23,393 nt of DNA, from the IMG/VR virus record IMGVR_UViG_3300022223_000026, positions 1 through 23,393 of that record, one strand, 5' to 3'. Made by a program: the position numbers and the translations under genes. Below the pieces are notes generated by a model, which ran no database searches, had not been told where the DNA came from, and worked only from the letters and a program-made list of their open reading frames with translations. Origin of the DNA: a virus. Positions 15,658 through 22,546 of the stretch are shown here, piece after piece (the first letter of the stretch is position 1; every line of letters begins with the position of its first letter).

Positions 15658-15908
15658 TTGTGTGTCTCCAACCAACGCTTACGTAGTCTGTTCAAGTACC
15701 AGATAGCTTTATCAATATCTTCTAGTCCGTTCTTGTACTCACAGCGCCACATATACTTCAACACGTTAGCTGCTTGCGGTGCTAAAGCTCCCGACATATT
15801 CTCTGTCATAGCTTCTATTGCATCTATACATTCAATACCTGCTTGGTTGTAATGTACAGGCTTATTTACTGGATCATGTCCTGTCATTGGTGGTTCTTCT
15901 TTAATCAT
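15654..15908 (-). CDS. DUF3310 (SaV-like) phage protein
   Basis: The 84-residue protein carries the DUF3310 signature: Val-Asn-Lys-Pro-Val-His-Tyr at 14-20, Gly-Ile-Glu-Cys-Ile-Asp-Ala-Ile at 24-31, and a second helix with Asn-Val-Leu-Lys-Tyr-Met-Trp-Arg at 48-55 and Lys-Asn-Gly-Leu-Glu-Asp at 59-64. The family is widespread in phage nucleotide-metabolism regions, and a related domain sits in the T7 gp1.7 nucleotide kinase. The isolated domain has no proven function known to me. The ATG at 15908 overlaps the upstream stop as ATGA. An internal Met8 is an alternative start. Confidence 0.88.
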   Translation of the reverse strand: MIKEEPPMTGHDPVNKPVHYNQAGIECIDAIEAMTENMSGALAPQAANVLKYMWRCEYKNGLEDIDKAIWYLNRLRKRWLETHK

Positions 15909-16252
15909 GCGTTACCCTGTGTCTTAGTGAATGCAGTAAGGCGTAGTACCTTACCGCCTGTACCTTCTACTTCCTCGTATATATCAGATTCCTCTTGCAT
16001 GTCAAGGTCTATTAGTCTATTTCTTTCAGCCTCTACTGTATCGTATACATAATCATCCCACTGTGACACCTCTAAGAAAGCTCCTAGCAGAGTAACTAAG
16101 TTAATCATCTGTGCTAGATCTGTTTTGTTAAGAGTATTGTCTGGGTGTAGTGCTATACCTGTAGATAGTTCGCCTGTCCAGTCACCATTCTTGTCATAGT
16201 CTAGGGGTTTAAGTATGAACGCTACCTCGTTACCTTCAATCTTGTATGACAT
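15905..16252 (-). CDS. Protein of unknown function (115 aa)
   Basis: The protein starts directly after the endonuclease I stop, with an AGGA inside that gene's last codons. It has an N-terminal beta-rich part, a central hydrophobic helix (Leu-Ala-Gln-Met-Ile-Asn-Leu-Val-Thr-Leu-Leu) and an acidic helical tail. No known motif is visible. Being locked in the operon by abutting and overlapping codons, it is very probably a real early protein. Confidence 0.75.
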   Translation of the reverse strand: MSYKIEGNEVAFILKPLDYDKNGDWTGELSTGIALHPDNTLNKTDLAQMINLVTLLGAFLEVSQWDDYVYDTVEAERNRLIDLDMQEESDIYEEVEGTGGKVLRLTAFTKTQGNA

Positions 16253-16699
16253 TTAAGTTTTCCTTTTATGCTTGAGGGGAATACGATCTGACTTGATCGG
16301 CTTACCTTTTTCTTTTAGCCATGCTTCAGGTATAACTCTATGTGCCCACATGAAATCATTCTTATCACACCAATCAAAGTAGCGAGACTTAGCTCCCTTG
16401 TATAGCTTAGCTTTGGCGTTACTGAAAACAAATCGTATGTCTAACTCAGGGTGCTGCTTCCGTACCTCTAAGTGCTTACGTCTGTCATCACTATCAAAGA
16501 TTCCTTTGGTTTCTATTATGATACCGTTATCTAAAACGAAGTCAGGTGTGTACGTCCGATAGCGTAGGTCTTCCCATTCTATCTTCAGTAACTCATACCT
16601 GACTTCTTTCTGCTCAGACTTTAGGTACGCAGCAACCTCTTTCTCTAGGCCACTGCGATACCTTCTAGAGTTATGCTTACGCTTCTTCAGTGGCGGCAT
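16253..16699 (-). CDS. T7-type endonuclease I (Holliday-junction resolvase)
   Basis: The protein is strongly similar to T7 gp3 along its length. It has Arg-Ser-Gly-Leu-Glu near the N terminus, Thr-Tyr-Thr-Pro-Asp-Phe, Ile-Glu-Thr-Lys-Gly, Ser-Asp-Asp-Arg-Arg-Lys-His-Leu and Gln-His-Pro-Glu-Leu-Asp-Ile-Arg. With the ATG at 16699 (148 aa) the catalytic residues are Glu19, Asp53, Glu63 and Lys65, close to the T7 Glu20, Asp55, Glu65 and Lys67. A TTG at 16711 would add four residues and overlap more of the upstream gene. The enzyme cuts branched DNA, helps degrade host DNA and resolves replication intermediates as a dimer. It overlaps the DUF6447-like gene by 23 bases. Confidence 0.95.
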   Translation of the reverse strand: MPPLKKRKHNSRRYRSGLEKEVAAYLKSEQKEVRYELLKIEWEDLRYRTYTPDFVLDNGIIIETKGIFDSDDRRKHLEVRKQHPELDIRFVFSNAKAKLYKGAKSRYFDWCDKNDFMWAHRVIPEAWLKEKGKPIKSDRIPLKHKRKT

Positions 16700-16892
16700 C
16701 AGGCGCTTCAATACCTAGTGACTGCCGTAGCTCTGCTGTCTTCATCTGTCCTACAGCCTGAACACAACCCATCTGGTGACTGAGTTGATTTAGTATGACA
16801 GTGTTCTGCTGCAGTAGAGTAACGATCTCTCGCTGCTCATCTGTTAGCTTCTCAAGTTCATACTCTTTATCGTCAATAGTAACTGCGGTCAT
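16677..16892 (-). CDS. DUF6447-like coiled-coil protein (71 aa)
   Basis: The N terminus Val-Thr-Ile-Asp-Asp-Lys-Glu-Tyr-Glu-Leu-Glu-Lys-Leu-Thr-Asp-Glu resembles the start of the DUF6447 phage family, in which a short strand is followed by a long helix of Gln/Leu pattern. Here the helix runs about residues 18-58. It starts three bases after the Cas4-like nuclease stop. The function is unknown. A helical partner or regulator of the adjacent nucleases is conceivable but unsupported. Confidence 0.75.
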   Translation of the reverse strand: MTAVTIDDKEYELEKLTDEQREIVTLLQQNTVILNQLSHQMGCVQAVGQMKTAELRQSLGIEAPDAATEEA

Positions 16893-16895
16893 CTA

Positions 16896-17756
16896 TTAAT
16901 ACTCCTTATTTAGTGACACATACTCTACAGTAGGTGGCGTCTTACCACCCTTGTATACTTTAGATGGCAAGGCTTGCAATCCTGGCCAGCATTTCTTTTT
17001 GTGTGAACAGAAACTACACTGCTTAGTTAGCTTCATGTTACCACTAGGCTTACCCCGATACGTTTCAGGTTCAGCAGAGAAGCAACGCTCAAACGGTTCA
17101 TCATTAGCGATGTAGTTATGGGTCTGCTGAATGTCATCCAGTACAGCATCTTTGTCCACAGAGGCAGCAGGTACGTACTTGAACTCACCATTACCCTTGT
17201 TGACTACCCACCATCCACCAACGTTCTTACCTGCAGCGTGTGCGTATCCTATAAGCTGTGAGACATACCCAAAGCTATCACCTGCTGCCAGTGTTTCTAC
17301 ATCAATGAACTTGTTAGTGTAAGACCACGGCGATGCACTCTTAACATCATCCACTGCCCCGTCCAACACCATGTCGTACTCACCGCTTACTTCAGCGCCA
17401 CCCTCTAGTTTAAGGGTAACTCTATCGTTGTCTTCAAACGTAACATCAGAAGCCCGTAGTAGTCCTTTGAAGATAGCCTCAACCAAATCCCCTATGAGCA
17501 TGTTGATCATAAAGGATGTTGGCTTAAGGATGTCTGTCTCAGGATCATTCTTCTCGAACCAAAGCTGGCACTTAGGACGCCCTACGTTGGACATCCTAAG
17601 CTTGAACTTATCTCGTGGGCCACTGTTGAACTGCTTGTCTAGGGCTGCATGTATATCTTTACACACACCTTCGATGATCTCTTGCGACATAGATGCGTTA
17701 CCATCTATAGCCTTACGCAAGAAAGAATGTACTGACAGTTCAGCAGGATGTTCCAT
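16896..17756 (-). CDS. Cas4-like PD-(D/E)XK exonuclease with probable 4Fe-4S cluster
   Basis: The 286-residue protein combines a PD-(D/E)XK nuclease core with an iron-sulphur cysteine set. The core shows Gly125-Glu-Tyr-Asp128, Asp137-Val-Lys139 and Tyr164-x-x-Gln167, the metal and DNA-strand residues of RecB/Cas4-type nucleases. The cysteines are Cys63 before the core and Cys247-x2-Cys250-x5-Cys256 after it, the split arrangement that locks the Cas4/AddB fold around 4Fe-4S. In T7 the equivalent step uses the unrelated gp6 exonuclease, so this probably supplies the exonuclease for host-DNA breakdown or recombination. Its start overlaps the SSB-candidate stop as TAATG. No cas genes are nearby, so a CRISPR role is unlikely. 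Confidence 0.85.
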   Translation of the reverse strand: MEHPAELSVHSFLRKAIDGNASMSQEIIEGVCKDIHAALDKQFNSGPRDKFKLRMSNVGRPKCQLWFEKNDPETDILKPTSFMINMLIGDLVEAIFKGLLRASDVTFEDNDRVTLKLEGGAEVSGEYDMVLDGAVDDVKSASPWSYTNKFIDVETLAAGDSFGYVSQLIGYAHAAGKNVGGWWVVNKGNGEFKYVPAASVDKDAVLDDIQQTHNYIANDEPFERCFSAEPETYRGKPSGNMKLTKQCSFCSHKKKCWPGLQALPSKVYKGGKTPPTVEYVSLNKEY

Positions 17757-18589
17757 TATTCAAAGTCCTGCACTTCAACGATACTACCTACGATAGCTGC
17801 GTCTTCTGGTGAGATGTTAGCTACGTTACGTTCATCCCACTTGCTGAGTATCCATGAGTTTGTACGCTCAATGTATGCAATGAAGTCTCGTAACGTTTCG
17901 TTGTCACCATCAGTGAAACCTACACGCTCACCTAGTGATGCAGATACTTCAGCAAACATGTTACCGTTAGGCATGGTCTGTTGATTAGCGCCTAACAAAA
18001 TGGTGTGCTCAATAGGTGTGATACCTTTACCCATCAGTGCACCTGTTGCTGCATTCATAGACTTCAGACTTGTAGGGTTCTTAACGTCAAAGATAAATGG
18101 TACTTCACCACTGAACTCTACACTGTCACCATCCTCGTTAGTAGCATTAGCAGCACCAGCCATACCCATGAATACTTTGGTACGCTTAACGCTACGCATT
18201 ACATTCTTAGTAGTCTCAGGTAATGCATCCCAGTCCTGCACGTAACCAGTAGGACGCCCTAAGTTAAACCCACCTAGTGTATCCTTCAAGTCGTTGTTAA
18301 GGTTCTGCGCTAAGACAGTCTTCTGTGTGGTGTTAGCTTCGCTATCCCACTTAGTCCACTGCTGACGCTCAGCAAACAAACGCATACTAAGTGATTCAGT
18401 GTACACTTCCTCGTCACCTTTACGCAGTTTAAACATAGGTGTGTTGACGATCTTCTTACCATCAATACCTTGCTTAACTACAGCAGTCACACGCCATAGT
18501 GTTGACTGTGCCTGTGTTGTTGTAGCGGTGAACCCCATAGCATCTGCTAAGTTCATACCGTCTACTGATAGTGCTACTTCTGTGCTCAT
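17756..18589 (-). CDS. Candidate single-stranded DNA-binding protein (277 aa)
   Basis: No catalytic motif is visible. The protein is soluble, has alternating beta-like segments and a long central region, and ends in an acidic tail (Val-Glu-Val-Gln-Asp-Phe-Glu) like the protein-binding tails of phage SSBs such as T7 gp2.5. It sits immediately between DNA polymerase and the exonuclease/endonuclease I genes, the place expected for an SSB, and it has its own strong promoter and an AAAGGAT site, which fits a protein needed in large amounts. The assignment comes from position and tail only. An abundant recombination mediator is the main alternative. Confidence 0.55.
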   Translation of the reverse strand: MSTEVALSVDGMNLADAMGFTATTTQAQSTLWRVTAVVKQGIDGKKIVNTPMFKLRKGDEEVYTESLSMRLFAERQQWTKWDSEANTTQKTVLAQNLNNDLKDTLGGFNLGRPTGYVQDWDALPETTKNVMRSVKRTKVFMGMAGAANATNEDGDSVEFSGEVPFIFDVKNPTSLKSMNAATGALMGKGITPIEHTILLGANQQTMPNGNMFAEVSASLGERVGFTDGDNETLRDFIAYIERTNSWILSKWDERNVANISPEDAAIVGSIVEVQDFE

Positions 18590-18606
18590 TATATATCCTT
18601 TCTGAG

Positions 18607-18628
18607 CTAAGTTAAAGAGACTAAGTTA
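18607..18628 (-). repeat. 8-bp direct repeat at the promoter (possible operator)
   Basis: On the - strand TAACTTAG occurs at 18628-18621 and again at 18614-18607, a 14-base period with a six-base spacer. The first copy overlaps the -10 hexamer and the second lies just after the predicted start of transcription. Such placement is typical of a regulator site or an RNA-start element, but no matching protein is identified here. Confidence 0.6.
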
Positions 18629-18653
18629 TACTATATAACGTCCTTTGTGTCAA
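18625..18653 (-). promoter_or_regulatory. Near-consensus sigma-70 promoter for the SSB-candidate operon part
   Basis: Read on the - strand, TTGACA (18653-18648) is followed by exactly 17 bases and TATAAC (18630-18625), 11 of 12 consensus bases. The -35 lies in the last codons of the polymerase gene and the -10 in the 41-base gap, the largest in this arm. Transcription would start near 18618, about 29 bases before the ATG at 18589, leaving room for the AGAAAGGAT ribosome site. Confidence 0.7.
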
Positions 18654-20682
18654 GCCAATTCGGGCCAATCTTTGCCTCTAATAGTAAAGGCACGTTCATC
18701 TGTATGTCATACGCTTCTTCGATAAGTTTGTCAAGATCTTTATTTAATGTATCTATAGTTGCAAGTACATATTCCTTCTCGTTAGGGTGAACATCTACTA
18801 CCATTGAGTCATGCACACTGTTGACTACACATGACTGTAGCTTCTCTAGTCTAGCCTCTAGCTCAATTAGTACAAGAGGCACAACATCACCAGTAGCAAA
18901 CCCCTGCACTGGGTAGTTCTTTATCATAGTGAAGTGCGTAGGAGAACCATTCTCTCTACGTGATACATCAGGGAAAGCATACTGCCTACCACTGACGTTA
19001 GTGATCTTGTGTAACCGTATAGCCTCATCACCCAGCTTCTTGTGCCACGCAGCTACACCCTGATACTTCTCGTTGAAGTGCTCGTAGTATGCAGCCTCTG
19101 CCTTAGATCTACCATACCCAGTAGCACCAAAGAGAGGAGCGAAGGTGTGTGCCTTAGCATCCTGCCTACCCGTAGGTTGACCTGCATCAGTAATAACCTG
19201 TGCAGTGTATGCGTGTACGTCGAAGCCTGTGTTGATCTCTTCCATAGCTACCTTGTCTTGTGCTAAGAACGCTGCGGTTCTGAACTCAAGCTGGGCAAAG
19301 TCAGCTTCCATAATGTAGCCACCCTTCCAGCGTGACACGAATACTTTCTTAACTGGGAAGGTGTTACCTCGTGGCATGTTCTGCATGTTAGGGTTACGCC
19401 CACTGAACCTGCCTGTTGCAGTTATGTGTTGGGTAAGACCGACATGAAGGTATCCATCAGGCTTAGTATAAGTATGTATGCCATCAACGAAGCTAGAAAG
19501 ATAAGAACTGACAGCGCTAAGACGCTTAAGATCCGCAAGAAATAGTGCAGCACTTTCCATACGATTGTTTTTAGCTGTTGCAATAAGTGCATCTAAGTTG
19601 TCCTTTCCTGTGCTGAAACCGTTAGCACTGACCCACTTCTTGCTAGGTGCAGAGAACCCTAAGCCAGCCATCTCGTTTGTTTCTTTTAGTTGATACCCTC
19701 TAGCGTCACAGTCCTTACACTTGTTAGGTCTAGCGTACTTAGTTCCATCCTTCTTTAGTTTGTATGTCTTGCCTTCTCCTTCACATGTAGGGCAGGTAAA
19801 AGCTTTTGTTTTCAGTATCTTAGTAGAGTTAGCTTGCACTGCATCCTTGAACTCTTGTGTAGTCTTAACGTAGTCAAACAGGTCAGCCCATTCTTTCTTG
19901 TCGTTAACCTTACGGCTAAACAAAACCTGCGAGGCTTGCTCTGGGCTATTTATGTTGATAGGTGTATCACCCATTAGGTTACGGATCTGTTTGTGTAGCC
20001 TGTCTTCTATGTCTGCCTTCTCTTGCTCAAACTCTACTCTAACTTGTTCGAGGGCGGGTTGATCCACCCTGATACCTGACATGTACATTCTTGTGAGAGT
20101 GGTACAGGTTTTGAAGGTAATGTCTCTGATGTTATGGAGGGAGGCGCTTGCAGGATCGGCATATCTTTCTTCTTGCTTGAGGTACAGCCCACGAGTTGCG
20201 CCGAGATCAGACCTAAGATAAAAGCTAAGCTCATTGAGAGGTATTTCATTTGTGTTGTACCCTTCTTTAAAGTATTTCTTTAGTGTGTCATCCTTCTGTA
20301 CTTCCAATTCATAGCGCTGGGCACATGCCTCTAGGCTCAGCGGTTCCTTAACACTGCGTAGTAGTATGTACTCTGCCAGCATAGTGTCGTAGATCTTACC
20401 GTCATACTTAAAGCCACACTCCCACAACCACATCAGGTCATGTTGTGCATTGTGCATGATCAGTAAGGTAGTCATGTCTAACACCTTCTGTATCTCTCTA
20501 CGCCCAGCGCCTGTAGTATCCTTCTGTTCGACGTGATCTAGTGTGACTATGCACACGCTATCCTCTGCGTCAACAGCTTGCATACCTACCTGTACCAGTA
20601 TGTTGCCTGGTTCAAACGGATCTAGATGCATCTTACCATCACGCTTGTTGGTAGTGTTCTCTACATCCAATACTATTTTCAT
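18631..20682 (-). CDS. Family-A DNA polymerase with 3'-5' exonuclease and inserted zinc ribbon
   Basis: The 683-residue enzyme has all landmarks. Exo I Asp6-Val-Glu8, Exo II His81-Asp82 and Exo III Tyr155 to Asp159 form the proofreading site. Polymerase motif A is Asp461-Phe-Ala-Gln-Leu-Glu, motif B runs Arg506 to Lys510 to Phe514, and motif C is His624-Asp625-Ser626. In motif B, Phe514 aligns with E. coli Phe762 and Phe518 with Tyr766. Between exonuclease and palm lies a zinc ribbon, Cys297/Cys300 and Cys322/Cys325, of DnaJ-like type. There is no 5'-3' nuclease domain, as in T7. The start has TAAGGAG upstream. A second frame inside the gene, at 20034-20249, reads as a lipoprotein. Confidence 0.97.
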   Translation of the reverse strand: MKIVLDVENTTNKRDGKMHLDPFEPGNILVQVGMQAVDAEDSVCIVTLDHVEQKDTTGAGRREIQKVLDMTTLLIMHNAQHDLMWLWECGFKYDGKIYDTMLAEYILLRSVKEPLSLEACAQRYELEVQKDDTLKKYFKEGYNTNEIPLNELSFYLRSDLGATRGLYLKQEERYADPASASLHNIRDITFKTCTTLTRMYMSGIRVDQPALEQVRVEFEQEKADIEDRLHKQIRNLMGDTPININSPEQASQVLFSRKVNDKKEWADLFDYVKTTQEFKDAVQANSTKILKTKAFTCPTCEGEGKTYKLKKDGTKYARPNKCKDCDARGYQLKETNEMAGLGFSAPSKKWVSANGFSTGKDNLDALIATAKNNRMESAALFLADLKRLSAVSSYLSSFVDGIHTYTKPDGYLHVGLTQHITATGRFSGRNPNMQNMPRGNTFPVKKVFVSRWKGGYIMEADFAQLEFRTAAFLAQDKVAMEEINTGFDVHAYTAQVITDAGQPTGRQDAKAHTFAPLFGATGYGRSKAEAAYYEHFNEKYQGVAAWHKKLGDEAIRLHKITNVSGRQYAFPDVSRRENGSPTHFTMIKNYPVQGFATGDVVPLVLIELEARLEKLQSCVVNSVHDSMVVDVHPNEKEYVLATIDTLNKDLDKLIEEAYDIQMNVPLLLEAKIGPNWLDTKDVI
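20034..20249 (-). CDS. Candidate hidden lipoprotein (Rz1-like outer spanin) inside the polymerase gene
   Basis: In the +1 frame relative to the polymerase and on the same strand lies an ATG-started frame of 71 codons. It reads as a textbook type II signal peptide: Met-Lys-Tyr start, hydrophobic residues 4-18, lipobox Leu19-Val-Gly-Cys22, then Thr-Ser-Ser-Lys-Lys-Lys. The 50-residue mature part has eight prolines, including two Pro-Pro pairs, and a Cys-Thr-Cys, without any membrane helix. That is the build of Rz1-type outer-membrane spanins, known for living inside other genes. An AGAAGGG lies about 10 bases before the ATG. Codons in this stretch include CTC, GGC and TCC, which look uncommon elsewhere in the arm. 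It may still be a chance frame; no expression evidence is available from sequence. Confidence 0.45.
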   Translation of the reverse strand: MKYLSMSLAFILGLISAQLVGCTSSKKKDMPILQAPPSITSETLPSKPVPLSQECTCQVSGWINPPSNKLE

Positions 20683-20698
20683 ATTCTATGTCTCCTTA

Positions 20699-21922
20699 CT
20701 AAGCTGTGTACTGACTACGTTCACCGTCTAACTCACAGTGTACTACGCCATGCCAGCCACCCTTAAGCTTATTCTTTGCGATGTTCAAGTGCCTCTGTGT
20801 ATCTTGTTCCTCTGCTCCTTCTACCTGTGGGTTCTTAGAGATCAGTACCATCAGGTCTGCCTCTGCTGCCTTACCTGTCTTACTACCTTCCATCATTGAT
20901 TGATCTACGTACACCTTACCTTCCGCTACTGCACTCAACTGTGACATCCATATGATAGCACAGCCATACTGCTTAGCTATGTTACGTGCATGGATGGCTG
21001 CTTCCTTCAAGTACACGTCAGACTTATCGCTTGTCTTGCTAGAGAACTTATCACCCATGTCAAGCACTACGATGTCAGGCTGGTATGCCTTGATGATAGC
21101 CTCAACCCACGTCATGTCTTTACCTGTCGAGTCATACAGTTTAATGTTCTCACGCACAGGCTCATAGCGTGACGCAGCGAGGGCGTAGTTACCCTTGACT
21201 TCTTCCATTGACATTGACGTAGCTGCACTGAGGTAACGTGCTCCTACACGCTCGTATGCTTCCTCGTTACACAGTACAATACACTTAGCACCCTGAGTAG
21301 CAAAGCCATCTGGCCCACCAATCAGTGAGGCATGGAAGGATGTCTTACCTGTGTTAGGTCTAGCACCTACGATAACTAAGTGACCACCACTGATGCCCTC
21401 TACCTTACGTGTCAGTGAAGGGATGTTGAACTTCCACTTAGACTGTATGTCATTAGCTTGCAGTAAGTTATCAATAGAGATGTCACCCCAGTCGATCTTG
21501 AGGTTAGGCATGAAGTCATCCTGATAGTCAGACAGTAGCTTACGCATAGGCTCCAAGCTAGTCTCAGTACCGTTCACATAGTCGAACCCTAAGTTAGCTA
21601 TCTCTTCGCCTACTACCTGCTGGAACAACTTGCCTAACACTTCTTCAGCTATACCCTCAGACATAGCATCCTGCTTGCTGATGTTGCGGAAGATCTGTTT
21701 GTATACATCCTTGTTAGCTGTGGTCATGGTAGAGTTGTGCGTAAAGAACAACCCCTCTAGTTCTGGTAGTGTAAGATCCTTATCGTATGTCTCCATAGCA
21801 TAATCTAAAGTGTTCTTAATCTTACGAACATCTTTAGTGAACAGCTTGTCTGGTGTACGGATACCTTTATTGTTATCATAAAAGTCCTTACTCATCAGTG
21901 TTCTAAGTAGTGCTAGTTCCAT
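20699..21922 (-). CDS. DnaB-type replicative helicase (no primase domain)
   Basis: The 407-residue protein has a helical N-terminal half and a RecA-like C-terminal half: Walker A Gly186-Ala-Arg-Pro-Asn-Thr-Gly-Lys-Thr194, Walker B Asp-Ile-Val-Val-Leu-Asp (283-288), a Met-Ser-Gln-Leu motif, and a Gly-Ser-x-x-x-Gly-Lys-Ala-Ala-Glu-Ala-Asp stretch typical of DnaB family motif H4. It should unwind DNA as a hexamer ahead of the polymerase. Unlike T7 gp4 there is no zinc or TOPRIM primase part, so primers must come from a separate protein outside the window or from the host. The start overlaps the upstream gene by 20 bases. It is 16 bases from the polymerase start. Confidence 0.92.
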   Translation of the reverse strand: MELALLRTLMSKDFYDNNKGIRTPDKLFTKDVRKIKNTLDYAMETYDKDLTLPELEGLFFTHNSTMTTANKDVYKQIFRNISKQDAMSEGIAEEVLGKLFQQVVGEEIANLGFDYVNGTETSLEPMRKLLSDYQDDFMPNLKIDWGDISIDNLLQANDIQSKWKFNIPSLTRKVEGISGGHLVIVGARPNTGKTSFHASLIGGPDGFATQGAKCIVLCNEEAYERVGARYLSAATSMSMEEVKGNYALAASRYEPVRENIKLYDSTGKDMTWVEAIIKAYQPDIVVLDMGDKFSSKTSDKSDVYLKEAAIHARNIAKQYGCAIIWMSQLSAVAEGKVYVDQSMMEGSKTGKAAEADLMVLISKNPQVEGAEEQDTQRHLNIAKNKLKGGWHGVVHCELDGERSQYTA

Positions 21923-22169
21923 TCTGTCTCTCTTTCTTCTTTGACTCTAGGTAGAACGCACCCTCTGGACTATTCCACGCAGCCATCAAGTCCATCCACT
22001 GCTGTATAGACATGTAGATAACTTGATGCTCAGCCAGCTTATCGTCATACTGCCTGATGAATACTACGTTGTCATCTGTACCAATGATTAACTCTACATC
22101 TTCAAACATATCTTGTTGATCTAGTGATGTTATCACTGATGCGTCTGGCTCATACTCAACCGTATACAT
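21903..22169 (-). CDS. Protein of unknown function (88 aa)
   Basis: An acidic N-terminal beta-like region (residues 1-55) is followed by a helix containing Trp-Met-Asp-Leu-Met-Ala-Ala-Trp and a basic tail. No motif is recognised. It overlaps the 57-codon coiled-coil gene by 14 bases upstream and the helicase by 20 bases downstream, and it has an AACAGGG just before its ATG. Tight packing supports it as real. Confidence 0.72.
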   Translation of the reverse strand: MYTVEYEPDASVITSLDQQDMFEDVELIIGTDDNVVFIRQYDDKLAEHQVIYMSIQQWMDLMAAWNSPEGAFYLESKKKERQNGTSTT

Positions 22170-22329
22170 CCCTGTTCATCCTTTCACGTTCTGCTGCACG
22201 TTTGCGTTCCTCTTCATCGAACTCTCGTATGAGATTGTTATCATATATAAACCTCTTAAGTCTAGCTATCTCTTTCTCTTGCTGTTTAATCTGCCAGCGC
22301 ATGTCTTCTATTGTTCCAGCCATACTCAT
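22156..22329 (-). CDS. Small coiled-coil protein (57 aa)
   Basis: An ATG at 22329, placed after GAGGA and one base past the previous stop, opens 57 codons ending TGA at 22156; a Met two codons later is an alternative start. The product is almost entirely charged and helical, rich in Glu, Arg, Lys and Gln, with heptad-like Ile/Leu positions over residues 10-30. It fills an otherwise empty gap and overlaps the next gene. The function is unknown. Confidence 0.7.
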   Translation of the reverse strand: MSMAGTIEDMRWQIKQQEKEIARLKRFIYDNNLIREFDEEERKRAAERERMNRDVYG

Positions 22330-22330
22330 G

Positions 22331-22546
22331 TCATTCTTCCTCTAAGCAAAAGCCACACATATCATTCATTGCAGGGCCACCACAACTTACACAGGTTCGC
22401 CACTTCTCATTTTCTAAACCTCTCTTTACTAGAGTTACAAAGCCAACGTTAAAGATAGCTGCGAATATCTCAGGCGCACACTCTACTTGTAGTGTAGCAC
22501 TACCATCACGGTGCTCTTCTACATCTGTTACTTTAATGTCATTCAT
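22331..22546 (-). CDS. Small protein with C-terminal zinc ribbon (71 aa)
   Basis: The ATG at 22546 has GGAG seven bases upstream; a GTG three bases earlier is less likely. The N-terminal part is mixed beta/helix. The end holds Cys52-x2-Cys55 and Cys64-x2-Cys67, a compact zinc ribbon. No family is recognised. Similar zinc-ribbon mini-proteins are common in phage early regions. The gene overlaps the stop of the 51-aa membrane gene by eight bases. Confidence 0.75.
   Translation of the reverse strand: MNDIKVTDVEEHRDGSATLQVECAPEIFAAIFNVGFVTLVKRGLENEKWRTCVSCGGPAMNDMCGFCLEEE

Noticed and set aside
16896-17756. Possible CRISPR link because of the Cas4-like nuclease.
   Set aside because: No repeat-spacer array and no other cas genes occur in the window. 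The protein sits in a replication operon.
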